Shown here: positions 1-9,083 of the stretch, in pieces
How positions within the stretch are numbered: position 1 is the first letter of the stretch
How the letters are laid out: each line of letters begins with the position of its first letter
DNA from: Kibdelosporangium sp. MJ126-NF4
Lineage (GTDB): Bacteria; Actinomycetota; Actinomycetes; Mycobacteriales; Pseudonocardiaceae
DNA: 64,000 bases
Direction of reading: 5' to 3'
Assembly: GCF_000826545.1 (NCBI RefSeq)
Contig: NZ_CDME01000008.1
Location: 1,532,379-1,596,378, forward strand
Notes under the pieces: generated by a model
What the model was told of the DNA's origin: nothing
The model's input: only the letters and a program-made list of their open reading frames with translations
Databases searched by the model: none
Position numbers and translations under genes: made by a program

Positions 1-2814
1 AGCCCACCGGCGACCGGGACACTCGGCGACGGCACAGCCGGGCCCGCGGAGAAGGGCACCGACGTCCGGGCGGAGAACTCGCGGCTGGTGGCCATCCCGG
101 TGCAGACCAACCAGGTCACGACCAGAAACCTGCTGGTCTCCGCGCAGGTCTACACCCCGTCACACGCCGGGACGTCCACCTACACGATCAAGCCGCAGCC
201 GTACCTGGCCCGCGAGGGCGGCGGCAGCCAGTGGGGCCTCACGGACCCCGGCGGACTGGGCACGCACTCCGTGGACCTGTCAGGCGTGCTTGACCGGTGG
301 GCGACGCTGCAGGTGCGCGCGGACATCACCACGAACGGCGGGACGCTGCCCGGCCAGTCCGACGACAGCGGACGGGCGACGTTCCGGTACTTCCTGAACG
401 GCGACCAGGTCGGCGCCGCGGTCACCGTGGACTTCCGGCCGGAGACGATGCACGATTCACGCAGCACCGGCCCGGTGCTGTTCAGCCCTGCCTTCGGGCT
501 CACGCGAGGATGGCAGGGGGACGCGCCGGAGGTGTTCGTCGACACCATCGCGCTGGACTCGATCATCCAGTCCGGTGGTGCGTTCCGGATCACCTCACCC
601 GCGCCGGGCGCGACCATCGGCGGGCCCACCGAGCTCCGGGTGGCCGGTGCGACCGGAACTGTCGAATACCTGCTCAACGGCAAGCCGATGTACGTCGACG
701 GCGAGATGACCCCGCCCCAGCCCGGCCCTGTCCACGACCTCAGGTGGCACACCGCCAACTGGTACAACGGATCCGTCACCGTCGAAGCCGTCATGAAGGA
801 CGCGTCCGGCCGGATCACCGGTCGTACCGCGGCTGTCCCGTTCAAGATCGCGAACGAGACGCCAGGGGTCGGCATGACCGACGTCGCGCTGGTGTCTCCG
901 GACCCGGCCACGACGCTGCGTGGCGACAAGGTCGCGTGGACCGTGCGCACTGATCACACCATCAGCCAGGGACAGAACCACATCTGGAACTTCTATGTCG
1001 ACGGCACGGTCATCCCGCGGGTGTTCCAAGGTGGGAACGAGTTCACCTACACACTCGACACGACCAAGCTCCGCAACGGGAAACACGAGCTGTTCTTCGC
1101 ACTGACCCTTGAGGACGCCAGGTTCAACCCGTTCCCGACGCTCGGCGCCTCGCAGGTGACAGTCAACGTCGACAACGGCCACACCCTGATGGGGCTGCGG
1201 TCGCAGTACAAGGACGTCTTCCTCGTCCCGCAGGAAACACAGCAGCTGCAGGCGTCACAGGTGTACACCGACGGCGCGTCCACCGGGGTCGGCGCGTCGT
1301 TCACCAGTTCCGACGCGACCATCGCCTCAGTGTCGCCGTCCGGCCTCGTCACCGCCCGCAAATCGGGTTTCGCCGACATCACCGCGACCTACAACGGCCT
1401 CAGCTCGGTCACCCGGGTGACTGTCCGCGATCGCCATGACTTCCCGCATTTCACCAGGAGCGGGCAGATCGCGACCGCGTACCAGCCGGACTCCACCTTC
1501 ATGCGGACCGTGTACAACCTGGATACCGGAGAATACGCCAGCCCACGCAACCCCGACATCGGAAAGCTGGCGCAACAGGCCGGTGTCAACACGATGACCA
1601 CCGGCTTCTACCGGAATCCGGCCGACGGCGCCGCCAGGGACTTCGACGCGTGGACACGGGGAATGGACGTCTTCCACAAGAACATCACCGATGTGGCGAC
1701 CCAGAACAAGATGAGCCTGTACCTCACCGGTGACGACATGGTGCGGACCAAGAGGGAGATGGCCGACAGCGTCTGCTCGGCCGCGTCGTGTCCGCAACCG
1801 ACCTCCCATGAGAAGATCCGATACGCCTTGAACTGGGCGACGTCGAACGGGCGGACGATCGGCATCGACATGGTCGACGAGGTCACCATGTTGTGGGGCG
1901 GCACCCCGACACCGACCGACAACCGGTGGCACACCCCGCCACCCAAGCTGGAGAACGACGCGTTCACCACGTTCATGGGAACCATGAACTCCACCGCCAC
2001 ACGTCCACGGATCACGTGGACAACACTGGGAATCGCCGGGGCGGACTCCGTTCGGAACTGGACCGGCAACCCGGCCTTCTCCGACTACAACGGGATCTAC
2101 CACGACATCCAGTCCGCGCGTACGGCGTATCCGTCGGGCATATCGACCTACGAGTACATCAACGGCATGGACGTGGGGACACTCGGTCGCCGCGGCGCCT
2201 TCCAACCGAACACCCCCAGCGTCCTGCTTGTCAGCACAGCCGGGCAGTTCTACACGAAACGCGGGCCAGGCACCCACTACACCGCCGGTCAGGACCTGCT
2301 GCAGCGCTCAGGTGTGCGTCCGGCCTCCGTCGCCGCGGGAATCACGTACGCCACGATCCGTGGAATGTCCGGCGTGCGGGCCTACGGATTCGACTCCACA
2401 GGCTGGAAGGACCACCGCGCCATCGCGGCCGTCGGTACACCCAACCTGCAAACCGGCGCCGGGCCGACCGGGACGGGAACGGCGCGCTGGCGAGCGATGT
2501 CCGATGCGTTCAACGTCGTCGGTGGCATGGAGCGGTATCTGCTGCAACCGCAGGCCAACGCGATCGACCTCGGTGATTTCGTCCGGACCGGCGCCAGGCG
2601 CGGGCCGAACGGGAACGCACTGATCGCGTTGAACATCTCCGAAGTCCCCCAGCAGATCAGCGCGAACCTGGCGCAGTACGACACAGGCAAACCGGTGACC
2701 CGGACGCGGCTGGTCGGCGGCTCCAAGGTGGTCAGTGAGACAGTCTCCGGCGCGGCAGTGGACTCACTGACCCTCGAACCCGGCGAAGCCGTTTTCTGGG
2801 CGTTCCCCCGGTGA
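1..2814 (+). CDS. Secreted Ig-like / glycosidase-like multidomain protein, 5'-truncated
   Basis: The frame is open from base 1, so the true start lies upstream and at least 937 residues are in the window. The N-terminal half is beta-rich. A bacterial Ig-like (Big_2 type) module covers roughly bases 1210-1430, with the typical SSD-x2-IASVS-x2-GLVTA pattern. A probable (beta/alpha)8 region follows (about 1490-2450); it contains GIDMVDE near 1861, an acidic pair placed as in many glycoside hydrolases. A C-terminal beta-sandwich ends in LEPGEAVFWAFPR, as in retaining-glycosidase C-domains. A role in extracellular polysaccharide degradation is inferred; I cannot assign a GH family. Two further secreted hydrolases follow on the same strand. 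Confidence 0.75.
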   Translation, partial: SPPATGTLGDGTAGPAEKGTDVRAENSRLVAIPVQTNQVTTRNLLVSAQVYTPSHAGTSTYTIKPQPYLAREGGGSQWGLTDPGGLGTHSVDLSGVLDRWATLQVRADITTNGGTLPGQSDDSGRATFRYFLNGDQVGAAVTVDFRPETMHDSRSTGPVLFSPAFGLTRGWQGDAPEVFVDTIALDSIIQSGGAFRITSPAPGATIGGPTELRVAGATGTVEYLLNGKPMYVDGEMTPPQPGPVHDLRWHTANWYNGSVTVEAVMKDASGRITGRTAAVPFKIANETPGVGMTDVALVSPDPATTLRGDKVAWTVRTDHTISQGQNHIWNFYVDGTVIPRVFQGGNEFTYTLDTTKLRNGKHELFFALTLEDARFNPFPTLGASQVTVNVDNGHTLMGLRSQYKDVFLVPQETQQLQASQVYTDGASTGVGASFTSSDATIASVSPSGLVTARKSGFADITATYNGLSSVTRVTVRDRHDFPHFTRSGQIATAYQPDSTFMRTVYNLDTGEYASPRNPDIGKLAQQAGVNTMTTGFYRNPADGAARDFDAWTRGMDVFHKNITDVATQNKMSLYLTGDDMVRTKREMADSVCSAASCPQPTSHEKIRYALNWATSNGRTIGIDMVDEVTMLWGGTPTPTDNRWHTPPPKLENDAFTTFMGTMNSTATRPRITWTTLGIAGADSVRNWTGNPAFSDYNGIYHDIQSARTAYPSGISTYEYINGMDVGTLGRRGAFQPNTPSVLLVSTAGQFYTKRGPGTHYTAGQDLLQRSGVRPASVAAGITYATIRGMSGVRAYGFDSTGWKDHRAIAAVGTPNLQTGAGPTGTGTARWRAMSDAFNVVGGMERYLLQPQANAIDLGDFVRTGARRGPNGNALIALNISEVPQQISANLAQYDTGKPVTRTRLVGGSKVVSETVSGAAVDSLTLEPGEAVFWAFPR

Positions 2815-2907
2815 CACTCTCGGGGTTGCCTGGTGGGGTTATCCCTACCATGCGGTTCGGGTCGCAGGACCAGTGTGGTGTGGCCCGCGCGAATCCAGGA
2901 TTGAGCC

Positions 2908-4446
2908 ATGAAACTCGCCACGGTCATCGCTGTGACAGCCGCGATCGCGTTCGCCGGTGTTCCCGCCGCCGCCAGCGCGTCCGGCGACATCGCTCGAACC
3001 GAGTACGGCCCGGTCCGGGGAACGGTCACCCAGGACTACCGTCAGTTCCAGGGAATCCCGTACGCGGCCGCGCCCATTCGCTGGAAATCCCCACAGCCGC
3101 CTCAGAAATGGACCACATTGCGAGACGCCACCAAGCCGGGTGAGCGGTGTGCGCAGGCCGGGGACTTCATCGGTGACGAGCCCAGCGACAGCGAGAACTG
3201 CCTCACGGTCAACGTCACGGCCCCGAAGAACGCCCGGAAGCTGCCCGTGATGGTGTGGATTCACGGTGGTGGGTTCTTCTCCGGGTCGGGCGACATCTAC
3301 AACCCCAGTCGGCTGGCCACCCGGGGTGACGTCGTCGTGGTCACCCTGAACTACCGGTTGGGTGTGTTCGGGTTCCTCGACCACCCGGACCTGCCCCACG
3401 GCGGCAACTTCGGCCTTGAGGACCAGCAACTGGCCCTGAAGTGGGTGCGGCGCAACATCGCCAACTTCGGCGGCGACCCCAACCAGACCACCCTGTTCGG
3501 TGAGTCCGCTGGTGGCATCAGCACGTGTGCCCACCTGGCCGCACCCGGCTCAGCTGGATTGTTCCAACGCGCGATCATCCAAAGTGGACCATGCGCGCTG
3601 ACCACGCAGTGGCCGTTCGGCGAGGACGGCACATGGGTCGCGCGGCCACGACAGCAGGCTGAGCGGACAGGCGTGAAGTTCGCCAGGAGCCTGGACTGTG
3701 ACACGGTCGACTGCCTGCGTGGCAAGCCGGTGAAGTCGCTCATGGACGCGTCCTCCGGTGGTCAGGGGTACGGGCCGGTGTACGGCACGCGGGTGCTGCC
3801 GCTCAGCCCTGCGCAAGCGCTTGCGGTGGGTGCGTTCCGCCACGTGCCGGTCATCCAGGGCACGACCAAGGACGAGCACCAGACCTTCCAGGCGGGCTAC
3901 GAGGAAGGCGTGGGTCGGCCGACCGGCAAGCAGGACTACGACCAGGGCCTGATCGACCACTTCGGCCCGAACGCGGACAAGGTCAAGGCCCGCTACCCAC
4001 TCGACGACGGCCCCGGCGCGGTCCTGGCCAAGATCTGGACGGACTACTCGTGGTCCTGCACGGCCCTGCGCACCGAACGCATGCTCACCCGCCGGACCCC
4101 GACCTACACCTATGAGTTCGCCGACGAGAACGCGCCGTGGTTCGCCGACGCCGACAAGCCCTCGTTCCCGATCGGCGCCCACCACGCGGGCGAGCTGCAG
4201 TACCTGTTCCCGGGTGTGTACAACAGCAAGCCGCTGCCCAAGGCCCAGCAGGACCTCGCCGACCAGATGATCAGGTACTGGACGCGGTTCGCCCACACCG
4301 GCGACCCGAACGGGCCGGGATCACCGACCTGGTCACGCGACTCGACGCTGTCGCTGGCTCCAGGCAACATCAAGCCTGTCGACTTCGCCGCCGAGCACCA
4401 GTGCGGGTTCTGGGACTCACTCGAGCAGTCCCGCCGAGCCGCCTGA
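2908..4446 (+). CDS. Secreted type B carboxylesterase
   Basis: This 512-residue protein begins with a Sec signal peptide (basic start, Ala/Val-rich core, ASA cleavage region near residue 24). It carries the carboxylesterase type B signatures: SENCLTVNV (the EDCLxLNV equivalent) and the nucleophile elbow GESAGG with Ser200. Glu323 (in KDEHQTF) and His425/426 (in IGAHHAGELQ) fit the other triad members. Paired Cys residues resemble the family disulfides. Such enzymes hydrolyse carboxyl esters such as lipids, aryl esters or cocaine-type substrates; the actual substrate cannot be read from sequence. The length is normal for the family. The ATG lies 93 bp after the preceding gene. Confidence 0.92.
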   Translation: MKLATVIAVTAAIAFAGVPAAASASGDIARTEYGPVRGTVTQDYRQFQGIPYAAAPIRWKSPQPPQKWTTLRDATKPGERCAQAGDFIGDEPSDSENCLTVNVTAPKNARKLPVMVWIHGGGFFSGSGDIYNPSRLATRGDVVVVTLNYRLGVFGFLDHPDLPHGGNFGLEDQQLALKWVRRNIANFGGDPNQTTLFGESAGGISTCAHLAAPGSAGLFQRAIIQSGPCALTTQWPFGEDGTWVARPRQQAERTGVKFARSLDCDTVDCLRGKPVKSLMDASSGGQGYGPVYGTRVLPLSPAQALAVGAFRHVPVIQGTTKDEHQTFQAGYEEGVGRPTGKQDYDQGLIDHFGPNADKVKARYPLDDGPGAVLAKIWTDYSWSCTALRTERMLTRRTPTYTYEFADENAPWFADADKPSFPIGAHHAGELQYLFPGVYNSKPLPKAQQDLADQMIRYWTRFAHTGDPNGPGSPTWSRDSTLSLAPGNIKPVDFAAEHQCGFWDSLEQSRRAA

Positions 4447-4751
4447 TCACATGCCGGGCACCTGCGGCCATGTACGGCTGAAGCCTTCACGTGGTCGCAG
4501 GTGTCCGGTTGTCAGCCCAGCCCCGTGCTGGCATCGGTCGTCAACCGTGGCAGGAAACTGTTGCTCTGGAAGCGGTTGCGGTGCTAGGCGCGGCCCGAAT
4601 GGCGTATTCCCGTTCCCCGGTGCGAAATGACGGTCAAGATCACACAGGCTGTGCACCACTTCGCCGGATTGGCCTGTACCAATAGGTCCGCGCTCGTGGT
4701 TTGATCAAGGCTCAGACTGGATGGTTCGACTGGGGATTCGAGGGATAGCGC
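4447..4751. other. Intergenic interval, probable promoter region of the spherulin-4-like gene
   Basis: The interval is about 305 bp. Open frames in it lack ribosome-binding sites and actinobacterial codon bias. I see no convincing terminator with a U tract and no RNA gene. The downstream gene needs a promoter here, but I cannot place one with confidence. Confidence 0.4.
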
Positions 4752-6974
4752 ATGTCCGCACGCGGCATGGCTGCTTTTGCGCGCCATTTAAGCCGTTCAA
4801 CACTCCTGTTCATACTGCTTGTGGTCGGATTGGTGGCCACCGGGTTACCCGGGGTCTCACGGCAGGCCGGCGCCGCCACCACGACCGCGACCACACAACA
4901 GATCGCCGTACCGGCCTACATCCATCCGGGGGCATCGCCGGAGGACTGGAACCGGCTGATCAACGCCCCATCGGACAAGGTGGGCGTGATCGTCGCCAAT
5001 GTCCTCAATGGACCCGACTTCGCCAGGCAGGACATGTTCGCCGACGTCTTCAGTCGCGCGCACGGTTCCGGCAAGCGGATCCTGGGCTACGTCGACACCG
5101 GCTACCTTGGCTACACCGGGCAGACGACCCGGCTGGGCTGGCGGGGTGTGGCCGACTGGATCTCCCAGGTCGAGCAGGACATCAACCTGTGGTACGGCCT
5201 GTACGGCGACCACCTGGACGGGATCTTCTTCGACCAGGGCTACAACCAGTGCGGCACCTCGGCGAACGACACCACGATCGCCGACGCCTACAAGGAGCTC
5301 AACCAGTACGAGAAGCGGTTCCACGTACGGGGCATGACCGTGCTGAACCCCGGCGCGCCCGTGCCGCAGTGCTACGAGGACGCCGCCGACGTGTTGGCCA
5401 CGTTCGAAAGCAGCTACGAGGGCTACCTCGGGCGGCACGCGGGCGGCGGTGACCTCAACTACCGCGATCCGGGCTGGACCCCGCGCGACCCGCGCAAGTT
5501 CTGGCACATCGTCTACGGCGTTCCGGCGGACAAGGTGACCGAGGTCATCGAGCTGTCCAAGACCCGAAACGCAGGCTACGTCTACGTCACCGACGACGTG
5601 CTGTCCAATCCGTACGACTCGGTCCCCGGCTACTGGAACGCGGAGTTCTCGGCGGTGTCCGGCGGCTTCGCCACCCCGGCGCCCCCGGACAAGCCGCCGC
5701 TGGGCATGCCGGCGCCGTCGGCGCTGACCGGGCTGCGGATCACCCACTCCACCGACTACACCTCGGTCGGCCTGAGCTGGAACCGTTCCGAGAACGCGGT
5801 CGGCTACTACGTTTTCGTCAACGGGCACACGGTGGCCTACCTTCCGGGGCTGTACACGTCGGCGACCATCGGCAACCTGGCCCCGGCCCGGAAGGTCCGG
5901 ATCTTCGTGGCGGCCAAGGGACGCAGCGGGCACGCCTCGCTGCCCAGTCAGGTGTTGGAGCACACCACGCCCGACCTGCCGGACGGAGCCTCGCTGACCG
6001 AGGCGAACTCCGTGGCGGCCGGAAACAACGTCGACTTCTCGGCGAACTTCCTCATTCCCTACTCGTTCCGACGGGTCTTCATCACCGCGGCCAACTCGAA
6101 GGCCCAGCCCTGCTGGCATACCGGAGCGCCGGAGCCTCGCTGTGCGCTGTACGTGATCGAGAACACCACGCTGCTGAAGTACTCCGGCGATGAGACCGGC
6201 ACCCGGTGGGCCTGGACGCCGGTCATGTACCTGCCACCGCAGGTGTCCGGCAAGAACTACAAGTGGTCGGTGCCACTGGACAAGATCCCGGGCTCGAACC
6301 ACCTCGGCAGCCAGGTCAACGCCGAGGGCTACGGCCCGATCAGCTACCTGCACACGCACGAGGCGACGATCTTCGGGCTGAAGGTCTCGACGATCCTGCA
6401 GGGCCTGGACTTCCTGACCACGGCGATCGACCTGATCAAGTCGAAGGGCAAGGACCCCGGTTCGTGGGCCGAGATGGGTCTGCAGGTCTGGGAGGGCTGG
6501 GGCAACGACCTTCTCGGAAAGTCCGAGGCCGACCTGAACCAGGCACTGGACTCCCAGACCGGCTACGAACAGGACGATGCGCAGGCGATCGTCGAGGAGG
6601 AGTCGCCGAAGACACCCAGCCAGATCGCGGAGAACAAGGCCAACGGTGACGCCGCCCGCCACCGGCTGGCGAAGCGCTACCCCGGGGCCATCGAGGAGTA
6701 CGACTTCGCCACCGACCAGGGCGTCCGCCGCGCCGACCTCTACGTGCCGAGCGCGAACCAGATCGTCGAGGCCAAGGTGGGCCGGACCGGTCGGAGCACC
6801 GACGTTCGCAAGCAGATCTCCAAGGACAAGGAACTGCTGGACAAGGGAAAGGTGACGAAGATCGTCTGGATCTTCTGCATCAGCCCCAAGACCCGCAAGG
6901 TGGGGCCGAGCGTGCCGCTGCAGAACGAACTGACCAAGAACGGTATCGGGTGGGAACTGGAGGAATCGAGCTGA
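4752..6974 (+). CDS. Secreted spherulin-4-like protein with C-terminal PD-(D/E)xK nuclease-like domain
   Basis: This is a 740-residue protein. A signal anchor or signal peptide lies at residues 17-40. Residues about 55-300 match the spherulation-specific family 4 fold (a TIM-barrel, GH-like domain): VPAYIHPG, GYVDTGYLG and DGIFFDQGY are its hallmark strands. A fibronectin-III-like module follows (about 320-400), then a beta-rich region and a helical linker. The last ~100 residues form a separate domain with ADLYVPSANQIVEAKVG, placing Asp662, Glu673 and Lys675 as a PD-(D/E)xK catalytic set. That motif is shared by restriction-endonuclease-fold toxins and Holliday/VRR nucleases. A secreted glycan-targeting head joined to a nuclease tail suggests an exported toxin, but this is inference and no immunity gene is recognisable. 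Confidence 0.8.
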   Translation: MSARGMAAFARHLSRSTLLFILLVVGLVATGLPGVSRQAGAATTTATTQQIAVPAYIHPGASPEDWNRLINAPSDKVGVIVANVLNGPDFARQDMFADVFSRAHGSGKRILGYVDTGYLGYTGQTTRLGWRGVADWISQVEQDINLWYGLYGDHLDGIFFDQGYNQCGTSANDTTIADAYKELNQYEKRFHVRGMTVLNPGAPVPQCYEDAADVLATFESSYEGYLGRHAGGGDLNYRDPGWTPRDPRKFWHIVYGVPADKVTEVIELSKTRNAGYVYVTDDVLSNPYDSVPGYWNAEFSAVSGGFATPAPPDKPPLGMPAPSALTGLRITHSTDYTSVGLSWNRSENAVGYYVFVNGHTVAYLPGLYTSATIGNLAPARKVRIFVAAKGRSGHASLPSQVLEHTTPDLPDGASLTEANSVAAGNNVDFSANFLIPYSFRRVFITAANSKAQPCWHTGAPEPRCALYVIENTTLLKYSGDETGTRWAWTPVMYLPPQVSGKNYKWSVPLDKIPGSNHLGSQVNAEGYGPISYLHTHEATIFGLKVSTILQGLDFLTTAIDLIKSKGKDPGSWAEMGLQVWEGWGNDLLGKSEADLNQALDSQTGYEQDDAQAIVEEESPKTPSQIAENKANGDAARHRLAKRYPGAIEEYDFATDQGVRRADLYVPSANQIVEAKVGRTGRSTDVRKQISKDKELLDKGKVTKIVWIFCISPKTRKVGPSVPLQNELTKNGIGWELEESS

Positions 6975-7000
6975 TCTGAGGCGACCACCCGAGCTGACGA

Positions 7001-7028
7001 CGCCGGAGCGGGGCGACCTGCTCCGGCG
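7001..7028 (+). terminator. GC-rich stem-loop after the spherulin-4-like gene
   Basis: CGCCGGAGC (7001-7009) pairs perfectly with GCTCCGGCG (7020-7028) around a 10-nt loop, 26 bp after the stop codon. There is no U tract, as is common for actinobacterial terminators. Confidence 0.55.
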
Positions 7029-7074
7029 GCTGAAGCCAGACCGTCTCGGTACGTTATGTACCTGCTTGCCCGGG

Positions 7075-7081
7075 TACATAT
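7075..7081 (+). promoter_or_regulatory. Candidate -10 element of a leaderless transcript
   Basis: TACATAT ends 6 bp before the ATG at 7088, and no Shine-Dalgarno sequence is present between them. This spacing fits a leaderless mRNA starting at the ATG, which is common in actinobacteria. The flanks contain short repeats (GTAC-n5-GTAC and two CCGGGTA copies) that might be an operator. Confidence 0.35.
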
Positions 7082-7087
7082 CCGGGT

Positions 7088-7672
7088 ATGACGACAAGCG
7101 CACACGACGACACGCTGTTGGGGATCTACCTGAACGATCACATGGCCGGTGCGGTCGCCGGAGGAGATCTGGCCCGACGGGTCGCTGGTGCCGAGCGGCG
7201 GGAGATCTACGGCCCTGCCCTTCGCAGGTTGGCGGCCGACATCGAGGATGATCGCGCCGAACTGCTCGCGATCATGGACGCGTTGGACATCCCTGTCCGG
7301 CGCTACAAGACGTGGGCTGCCTGGGCTGCCGCCAGGGTCGGCTCGCTGAAACCCTACGGTCGGCTGTTGTCGAGGTCGCCGTTGAGCCGGGTGGTGGAGT
7401 TGGAGGCGCTGTCTCTCGGTGTGAAAGGAAAAACGGCGGGTTGGCGCACGCTGCGAGACAGGGCAGACCACGATACGCGGCTGGATGCCCAGCGTTTGGA
7501 CGAGCTGATCGAACGGGCACGTGCACAGTTCGACGACCTTGAGCGACTGCGCGCTCTGGCTGCCGCGGAGGCGTTCGGTGGGAAAGCGGAACCGGCTGAC
7601 GGTGCGGCGAAGGACAGTGGTGTGTCACGGGATGGCGTGCGGGTACCCGACGGTCATGACGAGCCCACCTGA
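7088..7672 (+). CDS. Conserved helical protein of unknown function
   Basis: The protein has 194 residues, is almost wholly alpha-helical, and contains long amphipathic stretches rich in Arg, Glu, Leu and Ala. The layout (an N-terminal helix pair starting LLGIYLNDHMAGA and a C-terminal helical pair) resembles small ferritin-like or PA2169-like four-helix proteins of actinobacteria, but I see no complete metal-ligand set. There is no signal peptide or membrane segment. Codon use is typical of the window. It probably overlaps the next small gene by a few codons. It lies directly downstream of the putative secreted nuclease, yet nothing in it identifies it as an immunity protein. Confidence 0.7.
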   Translation: MTTSAHDDTLLGIYLNDHMAGAVAGGDLARRVAGAERREIYGPALRRLAADIEDDRAELLAIMDALDIPVRRYKTWAAWAAARVGSLKPYGRLLSRSPLSRVVELEALSLGVKGKTAGWRTLRDRADHDTRLDAQRLDELIERARAQFDDLERLRALAAAEAFGGKAEPADGAAKDSGVSRDGVRVPDGHDEPT

Positions 7673-7859
7673 TCCGGACATGACCACCAGTGAGCAGTTG
7701 GACGAGGACGAACTGGCCACGGATCCGCTGGAGCGAGGTGCCGAACCGGCGGAAGGCTGGTCGGGTGCCGATCGATTCGGCACGACTGAGCGCGAGCAGC
7801 GTTCCGGTGCGCCGTTGGACGAACGTCTCCGCGAGGAGGAACCGGACGTGCCTGAATAG
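7656..7859 (+). CDS. Small DUF5709-like acidic protein
   Basis: This is a 67-codon frame; the alternative ATG at 7680 would give 59 residues. The pattern QLDEDEL...GWSGADRFGTTEREQRSG...LDERLREEEPD matches the N-terminal half of DUF5709 proteins: LDEGYSPPERP-like, then GTTxxEQxxGExLDxRLxxEEPD. The usual second half is missing, so this is a short version or a truncated relative. It is strongly acidic and probably disordered. Function is unknown. It overlaps the 3' end of the upstream helical protein. Confidence 0.6.
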   Translation: MTSPPDPDMTTSEQLDEDELATDPLERGAEPAEGWSGADRFGTTEREQRSGAPLDERLREEEPDVPE

Positions 7860-8003
7860 CGTGTGCGACAGCCACTGTGCGGCCGGGTGTCGCGGTCGTG
7901 AGTGACAAACCGATCAGTCCCGGAGCACCCGTGTCGGCTGGTTCACCCGGTTTGACCACCGATCGGGTCGTGTCAGGCGTGTGCCGGTGGGTAACCGCGT
8001 GAC

Positions 8004-8975
8004 ATGGCGAGCTTCGGTTACTTCCTGTCCTGTGAGGAGTTCGGGCCGAAAGAGCTGGTGCGCCAGGCGAAACTCGCCGAGGCCGCCGGGTTCGAACGGC
8101 TGTGGATCTCCGATCACTTCCACCCGTGGAACGACGAGCAGGGGCAGAGCCCGTTCGTGTGGTCGGTGATCGGCGCGTTGTCGGAGGTGACGACGCTCCC
8201 GGTCACCACGGCCGTGACGTGCCCGACCTTCCGCACTCATCCGGCTGTGATCGCGCAGGCGGCAGCGACCGCGGCGGTGCAGCTCGAAGGGCGGTTCGTG
8301 CTCGGTGTGGGCAGCGGTGAGGCGCTCAACGAGCACATCCTCGGCGACCGGTGGCCGTCGGCGGGCGTCCGGCTGGCGAAGCTGGAGGAGGCCGTCGAGG
8401 TGATCCGTGCCTTGCACCGTGGTGGCGAAGTCACCCATCACGGCGAGCACTACACGGTGGAGAACGCGCGGATCTACACGCTGCCCGACACGCCTCCGCC
8501 GATCTACGTCTCGGGTTTCGGCCCGAAGGCGGTACGGCTGGCCGGGCAGATCGGCGACGGGTTCATGTGCGTCATGCCGGACGCGGACCTGCTTCGGGCG
8601 TTCCGTGCGGCGGGCGGCGACGACAAGCCCGCGCAGTCCGGCCTGAAAGTCTGTCACGCGCCGACCGCGGAGAAGGCTGTGGCCACCGCCTATCGGCTCT
8701 GGCCCAATGAACACCTGCCTGGCGAGCTGGCCCAGGTACTGCCCACGCCACGGCATTTCGAGCAGGCCTCGCAGCTGGTGACTCCAGAGATGGTGGCCGA
8801 GGCGCTGCCGTGCGGGCCCGACCCCGAGCCGTACGTCTCGGCGGTGTCGCGACACGTGGACGCGGGCTTCGACGAGGTCTACATCCAGCAGATCGGGCCG
8901 GACCAGGAGGCGTTCTTCGACTTCTGGCAGCACGAGGTACGTCCGCTGATCCGGGACCGCATACCTGCGGGGTGA
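8004..8975 (+). CDS. F420-dependent LLM-class oxidoreductase (G6PD-related)
   Basis: This 323-residue luciferase-like monooxygenase-fold protein starts with FGYFLSCEEFGPKELVRQAK and has WISDHFHPWNDEQG, PVTTAVTCPTFRTHPA and FVLGVGSGEALNEHI. These are the conserved blocks of the F420-dependent glucose-6-phosphate-dehydrogenase-related subfamily (TIGR03557 type). Such enzymes use deazaflavin F420 to move hydride to or from a substrate, in the cytoplasm; the substrate of this subfamily is generally unknown. The length is normal. It stands alone, between a small acidic protein and an NADH dehydrogenase. Confidence 0.9.
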   Translation: MASFGYFLSCEEFGPKELVRQAKLAEAAGFERLWISDHFHPWNDEQGQSPFVWSVIGALSEVTTLPVTTAVTCPTFRTHPAVIAQAAATAAVQLEGRFVLGVGSGEALNEHILGDRWPSAGVRLAKLEEAVEVIRALHRGGEVTHHGEHYTVENARIYTLPDTPPPIYVSGFGPKAVRLAGQIGDGFMCVMPDADLLRAFRAAGGDDKPAQSGLKVCHAPTAEKAVATAYRLWPNEHLPGELAQVLPTPRHFEQASQLVTPEMVAEALPCGPDPEPYVSAVSRHVDAGFDEVYIQQIGPDQEAFFDFWQHEVRPLIRDRIPAG

Positions 8976-9083
8976 AGGGCCGTCGGTGAAAACCGCCAGG
9001 TCATCCGCCGTGAACGTGTATCCGGATGCCCAGTGGGTACAACCTTGGCATCGCGATCACTCCAAGGCAGCGAGGTGGATTTC

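Noticed and set aside
4491..4685. 64-codon frame in the 4447-4751 interval
   Set aside because: No ribosome-binding site, no family and no conserved-looking composition.
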